DNA from: Lethocerus indicus
Lineage: Eukaryota > Arthropoda > Insecta > Hemiptera > Belostomatidae
DNA length: 64,000 nt
Reading direction: 5' to 3'
Assembly (NCBI GenBank): GCA_019843655.1
Contig: JACDQD010000005.1
Span: 5,669,575-5,733,574 of the forward strand
Below, piece by piece: positions 24,094 through 36,917 of the stretch; within the stretch, counting starts at the first letter, position 1, and each line of letters starts with the position of its first letter. The notes beneath the pieces are model-generated. The model saw only the letters and a list, made by a program, of their open reading frames with translations, made no database searches and had not been told where the DNA came from. Both the position numbers and the translations under genes were made by a program.

Positions 24094-26469
24094 CTGCTTG
24101 CAATTAACAGTGTAAAATTTATCAGAAATCTGATAGAAATCTGGTTTTTGATCGTCTCCTTTGGTTAGAGAACGACCTGAATATTATAACGAAATGCGTA
24201 CTTCTACCGTCGGTTTATCCAACTGTGCGCGGCAAACAGTTTTATCCCTTCAAATGTTCTAATTTACGCATTCCGACGTACGCGCATTTTACTGCCGGTC
24301 GTATTTCCCCACCGGCGATCGACGTTGCGTCAGTTGTATTATAGCGTTTATTTACGACAGTAATGTAAAGGTTTATATAACGGGGGGGTAAAATGGCAGT
24401 GCGGCGACAGTGGCTGACAGAGACGTTTCATAAGCAGGTGATTATCTCCTGCCGAGGGCCTGGTCGAATCAAGTACGGGATTAAACCAGAAAAGAAAATC
24501 AAATACGGTTCAGAACTCTCACTGGCCTATTAATATTTGGAGCTAGAATAAATAAATATGATTTTTATTTAAACTTTTTAAGTATTACTTTTCCGTTATA
24601 TAATTATATTGTATTTTGAAGGTAGCTCCGTGACCGGTTATTTATATCACTTATATACCTTGGACATAAGACAAACTTTGATTACAAAACAAGGAGAACT
24701 CAAAACCTGTACAACAGAGCCCGTATAACTTAGTACTACGAACGGCAATATAGCGAATTTGGTTTGAGTTACGTAAAACTGAATATGGATTGAAGTGTTT
24801 TTTTAAGAGTAAATATTTTCGATTGTTTATCAACCCTAGAAACAGGAACCGTCCAACATGCTTGCTGTACAAAGAGTTCAGCTCGAAATATTTCGCAGTC
24901 GGATGACCTTATTCGTGTGCACATGGCGATGATTCGATGATCGTGCCGAGGGACAAACCGGTCCGCGATTTCGGCTCGTCGCTTAGAGAGAGACCCGGTC
25001 GCCAAGGTCGCTCCACTTCCAGGCTCATCCCGCACATTACGCCAAGTTACTATCGGAAAACACTTAAACGCGAAGGTGAAACAAGAACGGGGGGGAATAA
25101 AGCTCGAGAATACCCGGTATTTGTTCTTCTCCACCCCGGATCCGCGCCAATTGAGATCGCGGGTTTTAACCGTTTAGAGCCCTCAAATTTTAGTTCCGAG
25201 AAGATATATCGACTTCTTTATTCAAGTGTATGACGTCAGGTAGGCTTTCCCTCCAAAAGCGTGGCCTTACTTCGGCTTATGTATTTCCAGCCGGGAATCC
25301 CACACTTCGCCCCTTCTGGCTAAAGTATTACAATTTCCGAAACCCCGGGATAAATATCCGGGAAAACCGAAAAACCCTCGCACATAACAATATACCCCCC
25401 TCTACAACAATCCTCATGGTGGCGATTACAAAAATGTAAGCGTCCAATCGAGCCACTTCTTCTTGTGATTGATTAGACAGATCTATTCTTTATTCTGCGA
25501 TAAAACAGATCTATTTTCGCTGCATCGTTCTTGTTTTAACCTAAAAAACCGTAAACTTTATTCAATTTTCACAGTACACATTTATTGCGTAGGGAGAGTG
25601 ATTTAATTATATTATTGATAACTCACAATCGAACAATATAATCGGATTTCTTTTTAAATTGCGTTTTATTCCCTTCTCGATCATTTTAGATGAGATACTG
25701 TTTTTTTTATCATGAAGTGGTTCGCGAATGTGGCTAAAACAGTGGATGTTTTAGTAATCCTCGCGTCATGTTTCTCATAATGATGAACTTTTAATTCTCA
25801 GGCCTCATTCGTTAGCATTGATGCGGCGGCTTATAGAAATTGAGGATAACAGGACTAAATAAAGGACTACTCTTCAATTCATTTTATTGAAGGATACTAT
25901 GTACGGAATCCTCTGTCTATTTACGATCATCCTTTTCATTTACTAAATTTTCCAAGACATATTTTCTATCCCCGCTCGTTTATTTCGTATTAAGTTAAAC
26001 CGGCTTCGGCTTTTCGCTACAAACCTCCTTCACTTGGACACTTTCACTGTGCTGTCTAGTGTACAGTGTTCTAGTCTATACATAAAACGTATTTATGTAT
26101 TAATGATATTTCTGGAGGACAATTAAATAGTGTGCCACCTACAGTGACAGACAATGAAATGATTTCTCTTCGGCAGCTGACGTGCTTAAGTACACGACTG
26201 TATTTTTAACGGACTGCTACTAGCGATAACGATGTACCGAAACCGGTCTAGCTTATGGCCAAAGCTTGTTGTAGTGGCGACGTTTGTAGAAAAAGGAAAA
26301 ATAGAATCACACGAAATGCTCACGTGCCGCGATACAAGCAGTTTCAATTAGTTTGGAGCTTATTATAAGTGGAGCTGGTTGTCCGGCAATTCGGAGACGA
26401 AAAAAAAACATTGGGACTTGTGATTCATCTACAATCACAGGGAAAAGGGGTCTGGTTAATGAGGAAGTG

Positions 26470-26527
26470 GAAATTCTCTAAGGCACGGATCTAACCGATG
26501 AGTAACGCGTTGTCAGTTCGAATCTCT
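26470..26527 (+). repeat. degenerate tRNA-derived SINE-like fragment
   Basis: The stretch TAAGGCACGGATCTAACCGA is followed about 13 bases later by a box B-like CAGTTCGAATCTC at 26512-26524. This order is usual in tRNA-derived SINE heads. The T stem does not pair properly, so a tRNA gene is excluded. Confidence 0.3.
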
Positions 26528-27329
26528 AGACCCGTTATCTCAGTCAGTCAGGTTATTTCTCCCCCTCCCGAGGCTACAGCCTTTTACCCAGTGGCGCTCC
26601 GTAGCCGGTCATCAGTGGCGCGTTTCACTTCAGTGTCTTCTTCGCCGCCGCCGAGACCACTTTGCGATACGCCCATTAGTTCGCGCTCTTCCGTTCAGTG
26701 ACGTCCCTTACATTCTGTGCCTTCGCGTACTTTGCGCGATGTCGAATCAGTCTCTCGGAGCCGTCTCTTGCAGACGCATCTGCTGCTGTCCGGAACTCTA
26801 CTCCAACAGAGTGTACAAATCTGTCAAAGAGAAACAGAGTGACAAAAAATATGGTATGCAGTCAATAATAGCGTTCAGTTAAAGGTTGTTTTTATGACGT
26901 ATTTGTGAGTACAATTTTATTTCTTCGTCGGTAGATTCTCCGACACGACTGGTCATACAATGAAGTCATCCCTGACGTTCAAATTATAAATTCTTTCGTA
27001 CGAAACGTTTAGTAAAATATATGACAGATATATTATATAAAATTTAAAATCCCTGTTTTTATTTGAGAGTTGAAATATCATCGGTCTTGTCATCCTCTGA
27101 TTCATTACGCTTACGCTAGACCGATTTCGGGTTTTCTCCCTCCGATAAATGTGTACACAACGTACGTTTTGCGCAAAATAATCAATGTGTTTCTGGACTA
27201 CTCGCTCTAAAATGAACAAATTTGCTCTACCTAATTTTCAACACGAATCATTTGATATTTTCTCTAATACTATTTACCGGTGAATAATTATGTATCTCAT
27301 ATGTACATAAAGTTTACGTATATATACAC

Positions 27330-27361
27330 ACGTAGGTGTGTGTGTGTGCGTGCGTGCGTAT
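27330..27361. repeat. (TG)n/(TGCG)n microsatellite
   Basis: A GTGTGTGTGTG run passes into three TGCG units. It follows a TATATACACACG stretch. Confidence 0.85.
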
Positions 27362-30047
27362 AGGCGGTCTAATTGTCTTTAATACAATCACTATTTATAC
27401 AAAAATTAAATAATACCATAGTTTTTAATTCCCCATAAAAATATGCGAGAAAAATTTAAATGGAGTATTGGATAATTTAATATATGATTAAAGGTTGTTG
27501 CTAGTTTATTCAATTCTCCCTCCGTTTTCTTGGATTCTTTCGCGGTATTTCCTCTGCCCAAAGTTGGAGCAGTTGCCCAGTTATTAAAATATACAATTTC
27601 CTTTGTAAAGATTTCTTTTTTAAGACGACCCTAACTGGGGAGATGCGACGTATAAACAATGGCTGACTCGTAATTATTTTATACTAATAATACAAATATA
27701 GATTCTTTGAATACTGCTTAACATGGCGCATTTGACGAGCTAAATTGGCTTGTATTTTGAGTTGTTTTTGAGTTCGAGGAAAGGTGTATTCCAATTTTCC
27801 TAGAATTTCACCGCCGTCTTGTAATCTCCATGAGTAAAGAACACACGTGAGAGATAAAGCCAGAATTTTCATTGTGATTCTGCTCTAACTGACAACGAAA
27901 GTGTTTCATCCCAGATAGACGGATTATGTTAACTTTAAAATAATGAAGTAAGATTTAAAAAAGGAAAAAGAGAAATATTTGCCGTTATCATGGCCGTTTT
28001 TATCGAGTGTTATACATGACGTAATTCTCGATGACGGCACCGCTATGACGACTGTTTTCGATGCACTTACCGAAACCCGGTACGTCATTAAATTTCGATA
28101 TAGAAGTTTCCGGTATAAATCCTTACACCGGAGAAAAGTTCATATAAAAAAAAGAGAGGACTATCTAATATTAACTCATATAATAATTTTTGGCGTAAAT
28201 GAAGTGTGTGACTTCAGCCTGCCGTCATATACTCGAATGCAATCTTCAATATGATCTCGGAATTAAAATGTATTTGATCTGAACATTTCGAGGAGATAAA
28301 AAAACCCTTCAAAATCATAAATCGGAGTGGTACGTATTGCATATTTTTGAGTGATACTCCTCTAATTTTTCTTCCATCCTCATTACTCTACTGATGGTCA
28401 CTAAGAAGAAGAAGTCCATAAAAAATGCCGGGTGGCAAAAAACTGGATAAATACGTGAGTTTTTTCGTTTGTTATTCCGCTCTAAGAATCAGCTGTCAAA
28501 TAAAAATAAAAAAAGCCGAAATTGGAAAATAAAAAGTCTTTTTTTTCGTAGGAAGATATTATTGGGCCCGCTAATGATATTTCTCAGGCCTGCCGAATTG
28601 GTCCGGTGGCGGTACATGTTGGCGGCGGCTCGCTTGCCAAGCCAAATTGCTCACGTTCGCAAATTGTTTTCTGACGTTGCGCAACGTTTTCCAATAAAAG
28701 AGGATGCGAAGAACGCTGGGCGAACGGGCCCAGAGGTGGAAGTTGTTGGATGAATGGTGGGGGGCAACAGCAAATTGCTGTTCTCTGAATCGATCCCGAT
28801 ACAAACGACTCCTGAGGCCATCGACTTTTCGCCGATTGAGAGTTGATCCGCGTTTCAAATCTCAGTGGTCACTCGTACACAGTGAAAACTTGTCGGGTTT
28901 ATGGAAGCTACCAATAGGATACCTCGTAACAACAAGGTTTCGAACTGCTGGAATACATTGACACTCAGTATTTCTGTCTAATGAATGCTGTCACTTTTAG
29001 TTTCAAGCCTTAAATTTGTTGTTCATATTTTTTATTAAACGACAGAAATTATAAGGTGTTACGCATAGAATTGTATTATACATGGGCATTGGTTGTACCA
29101 GGTCAAATCACCACGAGCAACGTAAATAATGGATTCTGATGTCAAGTTCTTTTATGACTTCAGTTTTGTCTCAATTATTATTTATCTAGCTGACGTAGCG
29201 AAAGAATAGAATCGTTTCGATATTTGATGATTTTCAAAATAATTTAAATGTACGAAAGGTGACAACTGGAACCAGGCCGAAGGTTGGCGACAATTGAAGT
29301 GGGCGGCTGATAAAACCCACTCGATGTTGGTCCTTGTTGACTTAGCCTTTACTTCAAGGCCGGTTATACTCTTAGTATGATTTCGACAATTTGGGGGATA
29401 CAATGTCGGACTTAGGATGACAAAAGCTGGTGAAATATTTTTCTAAATAGTTTCTGTGTATAAAAATAAATTTAAAAAATGTATAGATAGTTCTAAGAAA
29501 GTTTGTATTTATTGAGAAGTTCTATTTCTATAATTATATGGTTTCTATTTCTGTCTAGAACTTTTTATATTTTCTAGTCAAGTTTTAATATAATTAACTT
29601 ATTTTTTAAGAGGCTTTATAACAATAAATTTCAGTGTTTCGTGTTATTTGCTACGGCAGTTGTGATATTTGTTTCTTGAAATCATCATGTGACGAGAAGA
29701 ATTAATGCTATTAGAGAGAAAAACATTTTTTCCATCAGATGCGGATGGAGCAAGATTACTCCAGGGGACGATAAAATCCCCCACCTTCATGTCTTTTTTC
29801 GGTTTCGACACGGATTATTTTTATACAGATGACACTCGTATTGCGTAACGCAGTATCGAAAAATAATCCCTCATCGCAAAAAAATTGATTCCAACGTCCG
29901 CCGTTGAAGCCACTTCTGAAGACGACAACAAACTACTTTTGGGATTTGTAAAATGAAACAAGGAGATAAAAGTTTTACGAATCCTGTATCTGTCACATTT
30001 TCATAATTGATTCAGAATAATGGATGATTGAGTGAATTCTTTCACCG

Positions 30048-30092
30048 CGGTGGCTTAGTGGCTGGAGGCGTAGGTTTCGTACCGCTGGGACC
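30048..30092 (+). repeat. box A-like tRNA fragment
   Basis: GGTGGCTTAGTGGCTGG matches the polymerase III box A well. The only box B-like sequence (GGTTTCGTACC) follows too closely for a tRNA. It is probably a truncated SINE or chance. Confidence 0.22.
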
Positions 30093-31996
30093 GCTAAGAT
30101 AGGCTTAGACCGTTAGCTTATGACTCGGAGTGTAAACAAGTTATTTCAGTTTCCAAATCTATGTTCGTTTAAAATGTATCATCGTGAGTTTTTATGTGTG
30201 AAATGTTCCTAGTTTTTTATAGAATCGCGGTCACAGATATTCAAAAAATATCTGCATTCGTCAGCATACTCCATCCTGCATTACTAACTGTAGGCTACTG
30301 AGCATGGACCCAGTAGACATAGCGTTACAACATTACTTCATACCTGATATAACATTTCAGTTAATTATTTCGGAAATTGTTTACTGAAACCAAAACGTTT
30401 ACGGTTGTAGTAACTTAGGATAATATTTCGAGATTATCACAAACAATCCTCAACGTTATATAAGGTTTACCGACTTTCAGATACCGTTTTCATTATATTT
30501 TCAGCTCATGAGTCACTTCCGCTGCCAACCTTGATCAATCACGAGTTTCCATTGTTCGCTCTTCCTGGACCGATTTCAACTCCATCCTTTAACTACTCCC
30601 AACCTCCATCTCAAAACCTTCCCCGAGTGTACTTCCTTGTGAAATAACAATAAGTATAATTGGCAATAAAATAATAGTTTATTGTCAGTCGCCGTTTGGA
30701 AGCAGATAAAACCGTGACCCCAATTTTTCTCAGGTTAGCCGCCTTGTTGCACCTCTAGTTCTTTGGCATTTGGGCCGATAAGATCTAAAGGCCGAATACG
30801 ATTTGGGACGAGTCAATTTATACTTTTAACGAATGGACCTGTTTCTGTTTTTAATTGGCCTTTTGAAACGAAAAGTTTACGCCCTAATTATTGATGCTCC
30901 TAGGGCAACACTTTTTCCCGTCGATCCCCTATCTCCGGACGAGTGGATTAAAGTTTTCATTCTGCGAGGTTTCTCCCGCTGTCAGTAGACCACGTGGAGG
31001 CGTACGTGGCGGGATGGGCTAGGGTGCTTTGTGGAACCGGAGATAAGTGTAGCTGAAGAAGATTCGGGGCCAGAAGGAACGGCAGATTAAATTAATGATG
31101 AAGAAGACATAAATTAGTTCAAACCATACTATTTAAGGACCAGTCGGCAGGCAAAGTAAAATTTTCATTGATACCAACCAGGCGAGATAATATACTAAAA
31201 AATTTAAAACGTGGACATGTCCTATTTATTTACTTGGGGAACAATTCAAGGGGGTAAACAGTTATTTGTACGAAACACGTTTGAAAGTAGAAATCTGCTC
31301 GATGCAAACTATTGGTTTGTTACAACGACACAAGTCGTGTCGTTGGATCAAATGTCAACGCCGGTATGTAATAACGTAGTGATGAAAGTTAGCCGGAGAG
31401 CCTGCAGCAGGTGTACCTCCTAACATTCTTGTTTCTTGCAGCTACACATCCTATTTTCACATTGTTTTTCTGAGAAATGCAAAAGGACGTGCATCTGAAG
31501 AAACCGTTGCGCTCCATTTGGAATGTCCGCTCACAATCCGAATTACATAATTGCAAAGCTCAACAGTGAATGTCAATGTTGGGGCTACAGTTCTTTTTCG
31601 GTCAGGCGTTCGTTGTCACATCCTTAACATTTATCAGTGTTAAATTGGACATGTATTTGAACCGCGGAGAACTAAGAAAATGGGCAAATTTATGTGGTTT
31701 AAACTGATCGCAGAAGAAGAGTATATAGAAGAGAAACATCGATGTACTGTGTGTTCGAACATTTAGTATAATCTAAAGACTAATTCTATGCTCTCAAACC
31801 TACCTAAGTAAGTAATCTTCATTATGAAAACCTGTAATCGTCCGTATGACTGACTCGTCGGTAAGATACGGAGAATCGGCATTGTTCTCGTTCCCGGTAG
31901 GGAGATAACCGAATCGTGATAGCTTTGTCTACCGAAAGGTTACAATGGAACAAAAAAGTAATTGAGAATTAAATAATCGGTATTTCGTCATTTTAG

Positions 31997-32036
31997 GCGA
32001 TCAATCTAGCCATGTTTACTGAAAATTATCCATCCG
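31997..32036 (+). other. candidate upstream exon of the PLEKHG-like gene, possibly carrying a start codon
   Basis: The acceptor is ttcgtcattttag and the donor is CATCCG|gtaaga, around a 40-bp segment. Read in phase 0 it gives AINLAMFTENYPS plus one base, so it leaves in phase 1, exactly what the 47064 exon needs. An ATG at 32012 in a reasonable context (CTAGCCATG) could start the protein as [16 protein letters not shown]. The reading is supported only by splice-site quality and phase, which would agree by chance about one time in three. No homology is recognised. Confidence 0.3.
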
Positions 32037-34844
32037 GTAAGAGTGCCGAAAATCGAAAACGCTGTTCCCCTCGTTGTCGTCTCCAGACTCCGGTTGGGCG
32101 GAATAAGCGCCCGGGGACATATGGCGGTCCCGTTGCGCAACATTCCTTTAAAATCTCCCTCAGTCGTTTTTCATCCTCCCCGTCGCTATCTCCTCTCCTG
32201 CAGGGAATGTCGCTCCCCGGGATTCCAGCGTTTGATCAAATTTACTGGCTCACCCCCTCCTAGGGAGGGTTTCTCGCGATTACTCGCGCGCGACCCTCGC
32301 CCCGTACCGTGTAATTACTGGCCCCATCCCCGGTAATTGATTAGACCCGCGCGGTGAAACGTTTTAGCTACGGCGCTTCGGAAAAAAAGGTCCGCTCTAA
32401 TTACTTTTGACCGGCCCGAAGCCGCGGCGAGCCGGCCGAGCCTCTATTTTTAGCTTTTGTATTTTTATTTCATTGGTGCATTTCACCCGGAAAATTCGAT
32501 ACATTTTGGAAAAAAATATCCTAACACTGTGCCACAAGGTAAAGTTTCATTTATTATATTTAGTTACATAACCCTTTCATAGCGAACTCGATCACTAATA
32601 CAAATAAATGAATAATTTGTTATGTGTATTGTGTCCATTGTTATTATATTATAGTAGTTTATATCTTCTGTCCACCCAACATGAATAACGTTTAATCGTA
32701 AATGCGGGTCCTCTTCTCTTTTCTTTGGGGCGATCCCCCGAAGATCAAAAACGTTATACCCGCGTTATCCTGTAAGTTTGGCGCGGACCGATACTGTGTA
32801 CTGGGATGAAAAGTCATGTTCCAGGCTGTACGTACTGGGCGGGTTGTTGACACGTGATGTGTACACACGTGGCCGGCTGTCGTGTCACTGCTCAGTTTCA
32901 GTCTGGTACACATCGGCCAGATCACTCGGGCTTCAGTTTCCACCGCGCATAGAAACAACAATTCAATTCCCTGTCGAGATCACACTTTACCGTGAAGGTC
33001 TTGGCTCAGGATCCCTTGTGTAATCAGGCGGTATTGAGTGTACTCTATTTGAAGTTATCAATCAGAAAATTTGAATTACGTATGTCCTTTTTTTCAATTT
33101 ATGTAGCATCTCGTGAACAATAGGATAACGTAATTGATCTGGATAAACTCGAAAAAGAATGGAGCACATTTTAAGCAGGGCACAGCTTTCTGTCGTCCCC
33201 GCGGGGTCTGGAATTGAACGCGTACGGGTGGCCGGGTTTCTCCCGTTCATTAGCGATTGTGGAGAAAACTGGAGCCGGCGCGGCGCATTGTCCGAGGTTT
33301 AATTGTGTTTTCGGTTCACGCCATGAGCCATTATTGTCCACATGTGTGGTCGGCCACCCTCTCCGAGGATGGGCGCCAATTAGTCACTAATTATCCGTTC
33401 CCCTCCACCCCCCCCCATCACGGTTTCACTAATCGTCGGAGTCCGAGTTTTCTGTTAATCTTCGTCCCTGTATACAGTTTCCTGTCCTGAAAATTCACGA
33501 ATCCTCAATTCGAAAAAGTGAACGTTCTACCTCGGTGAGTTCGTGACATGAATAGAATTAACTCCTTTTCCGGGCGTTGGCTATATACGTCTGATATATA
33601 GATTTTCGGTTTATATAACATTGGCCGCATTGCTTGGTCGCTCGAGAGTAAATGTTAGCTGCGTTTTCACCTTCGAAAAGAAAAAAAATCTGTTCAAGTA
33701 ATTCGCAATCTTCGAGTGCCATTGTACAATGGGATTCTGAAACTACAAACAGAACAATGTTAGCTTAACAGCTAAGACAGTTTGTTATGACCGACTGTTT
33801 GTTCGCCACAGCTATTAGTATCTTTAATTATTGACTGTTGAACCGATTGTTGAATGACCACTTTTGTAATTTTGTTTTTTTGGCCCGGACTTAAACTGAA
33901 TTCTGTTTAAAAGATAATAATTATCGTTCTACAGTTACAGTATTAATTCGGGCGTCATTAGTCAAAACGCAAGTATTTCGAAATTTTGTATTTATAAATT
34001 GTGATACTTTTGAATAAATGAGGCAGACATTACTTTCCGCGTGGAGAAGGTTTTCCCCCTGGACCAACGACGTTTTGAAAGAACAAAGGCATTTCTCTAA
34101 TGTAGTCTAGGAATTAATGACCGACAGTCAATTGAATATTCTCACATTTCTTTCTGCGTCTTTCTTTCTTTCTAATAGCTCCTCAGCCGATTGTGACTTC
34201 TCCGTTTTAAACGACCGCTCCTTTGTTTCGGTATTTTCAAGGCGATTCAGTTATAATTGTGGGTTCTTTGACCGGATTGTGCGCTTGTGGATTGTTTTAT
34301 ACGTTTTACAGATTCTCCTCATATCTCCTAGAAAGGTTTCACTTCGTTCCGTATTTTCTGTTATTCTGTGATATTCGTACTTATTAAGGGGGGAGACTTA
34401 GTGCTTGTAAGAGTAGAGGTTTCGGAGTTTTTATTTATTTTCTCAATATATTATGTATAAATACCCACAGATTACTTGTGAGGTCTGGAACTGAAATTTC
34501 TTACTGGAGGATAGCGCAGGATTCATCATCCCTGCTTCATCGTAAAAGATTATCTACGTTTTCTAATCCGTGATATATTCTTCTTCTGCTCCCTTAGTCA
34601 ACTGGGCCCCGAAAGTCGGTAGCGATTTCACTTTTTATTTCAGACAGGGCACGTCCTGTCGACGAAACAAGGCGTCTTCGGTTTTTCGGTCCCATGTCCG
34701 AAAAAGGGTGAGCCGGCTCTGTTTTTTGGGCTCGAGGATCAGACGAGGAACAAGGATATCTGTTTCGGTCGGTGTCCCCTGTGGCCGATGAAGACGCCAC
34801 TGGGGCCGTCTCTTTGGCCCGATTCGGCAAAAGTGAAAGCCGCA

Positions 34845-34863
34845 GGGGAGGGAGGGAGGGGGG
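34845..34863 (+). other. potential G-quadruplex with one-base loops
   Basis: GGGGAGGGAGGGAGGGGGG has four G tracts joined by single A loops, a form known to fold stably. Confidence 0.65.
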
Positions 34864-36897
34864 CTCTCATTAATCGTCGACGTCTGAAGAAGACGACAAA
34901 AGAAGAAGTGAAACCCGACGGACTAACGCGGACGACAACGCCTCCGAGCTCCTATCCGCCCCTGTTATGATGATAATACCGCCAGGGTGAGGCGCATAAA
35001 TGAGCATTTCTAAAGCAGTACACTTCTAGAAAGTTTATTTTCGCAAAACGACAAACGCGGGCGACTAGCGCTTGAAAACTCGAACAGTATTCGGATTTAA
35101 ATTGAATACTGGAACTGGTCTGATCACATTATAGCAACTTATAGTTCTTTTTCGATTAGTAGATCAATTCAGTAGCGTGTAGTCACTAAACTAATAACTA
35201 GTAGTGAAGGTTTACATTCCTATTGTAAACGTGTTTTATACATTTCTGTTCTGAACCCTACAATAAGATAATGTTATTCGAGTTCGCAATCGAAGTTGAC
35301 GAATTCGCCACCGATCTATGCAAATTACAAATTACCGATATCTTTATAAATCGTTAATTTTCTCCCCTAGAATTAATAACGCGTAGTAATTTATACGATC
35401 TCTAGTCTTAACTTATTTCTTATCATAGCTTAAGAGCGCAGACCTTAAACCGAATTATTACATCTACGATGGACAGACACCGCCTTCAAGTAAGATAATG
35501 TACAGATTAACTCGCAAGCACAATCCGATAAACCAGAATTTATCGCACATACTTCGCGTACTTGTAAGTGACGCGCCTAAGTATGACTTTCGCGACGATA
35601 ATCCTAAGCTGCGAATTGGATAAATAGATATTCCACGGACGTATCGTATTTCCTGTAGAACTTCGTTATAGCGTGGGAATGTCAACACTGAAAATTGTTA
35701 GACCCAAAGTGTAATTAAGAATGTATCCGGAGTGAAAAATTCCAAACATTAAGAGGACGCCTGTTCACCTTGCTGTCCGGTTTCATCGGGGCCCACCTGG
35801 GGGTGGACCAATCGCGGTCGGTGTGGGATCAGAGCCGTTGAATGGGGTGGGTGCGGAAATGCACCTGGTAGGAGATGCCGGGGCGCCTGTCCCCCATTGT
35901 TGTCCGAGAACAAAGGGCTCGGGACGGCGGCCCATTATTGCCGCGCTGACTCACACCCCCACCCCCCCACCCGCTCCAACAGCCCGGACATTTCCGGTTT
36001 GAATCACATGCACTCGCAATCTCAACCCGACAATTATCCCAAATATTTCCCTTGTTTCTGCTTAGAATTCCTACTTTAAAGGTCCCGCTGTTTCCTTTCT
36101 AGAGGAACTAGTCCTGTTATTTATCATTTATCGTGAAGGGAAGGTGTGGCGAGCCATTTATTTACTCTTACGGCTTATGTCAGTTTTCCTCTTTTTTCAA
36201 ATTTATAACTAAAACTCTCAACACTCCTTTATTTACGAAGTGGCGAGTCTAGAATACTTACGATTATTTTTTCTTCCGATTACGATTATTTACTCGTCGG
36301 ATCGACCATTTTCTGTCCCCTTTAGACGAGTTAGAATACCCAAATAAGAGTAAGTAAAACAAAGTTCGACGTGCCAATACTTAAATACGAACTTGAATGA
36401 TATCCTTTTACTACGCAGTAAAGTCCGGGCGAGCGTGGGACGACCGATTAGGTCCTTCCCACGGGCCCGCTTTGAGAACCGAACGCCGCCCGAACAAAAA
36501 CGTAAAAGTCAAATTAAAATGAAAGTAGGAAGAAAGGAGTTTAAATTTATCGTGGTAAAACAACCGTTTCCACTCGGCTCCGATTTTGTCGAATTTCACT
36601 CTGAGAAATAGAAATGTTGATTTATAATTTCGCGAAGAAACACAATGAGATAATAAATCGGTCGGGGTAAATTGGGGCCGCCGGGGAAAGCGGATTTTCA
36701 AAACCTATTCAATTCGGGAGATATCTTATTCGGCGACGGCAATGACCCTAATTTAGCGTATATCCCTTTCTCGGAGCGTTATCCCGGTAGTGGGCTCGCG
36801 GGATTATAAATCTACGGTTCTTTCAGTTTCCGCGAAATTGCTTGTCACGGAGGAACAACAATTTATGCGAAATATCGAATTATCCTGAGACACTTAT

Positions 36898-36917
36898 AGA
36901 GAGAGAGAGAGAGAGAG
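36898..36917. repeat. (GA)n microsatellite
   Basis: About ten AG/GA units. Confidence 0.95.

Larger units (their letters stand above)
14369..31996. other. gene-free stretch, probably long intron
   Basis: It holds microsatellites at 17.9, 18.8, 19.9, 23.7, 24.0 and 27.3 kb, the palindrome at 19068 and two tRNA-like fragments. A 29-bp microexon-like segment at 21202-21230 is flanked by good splice sites but fits no coding chain. No recognisable protein is seen on either strand. Confidence 0.65.

Noticed and set aside
23704..24168. 154-codon open frame on the + strand
   Set aside because: Composed partly of (GGA)n and (TA)n microsatellites, giving Glu and Ile-Tyr runs.
26470..26527. Functional tRNA gene
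   Set aside because: The T stem does not pair and no acceptor or anticodon stem can be formed.
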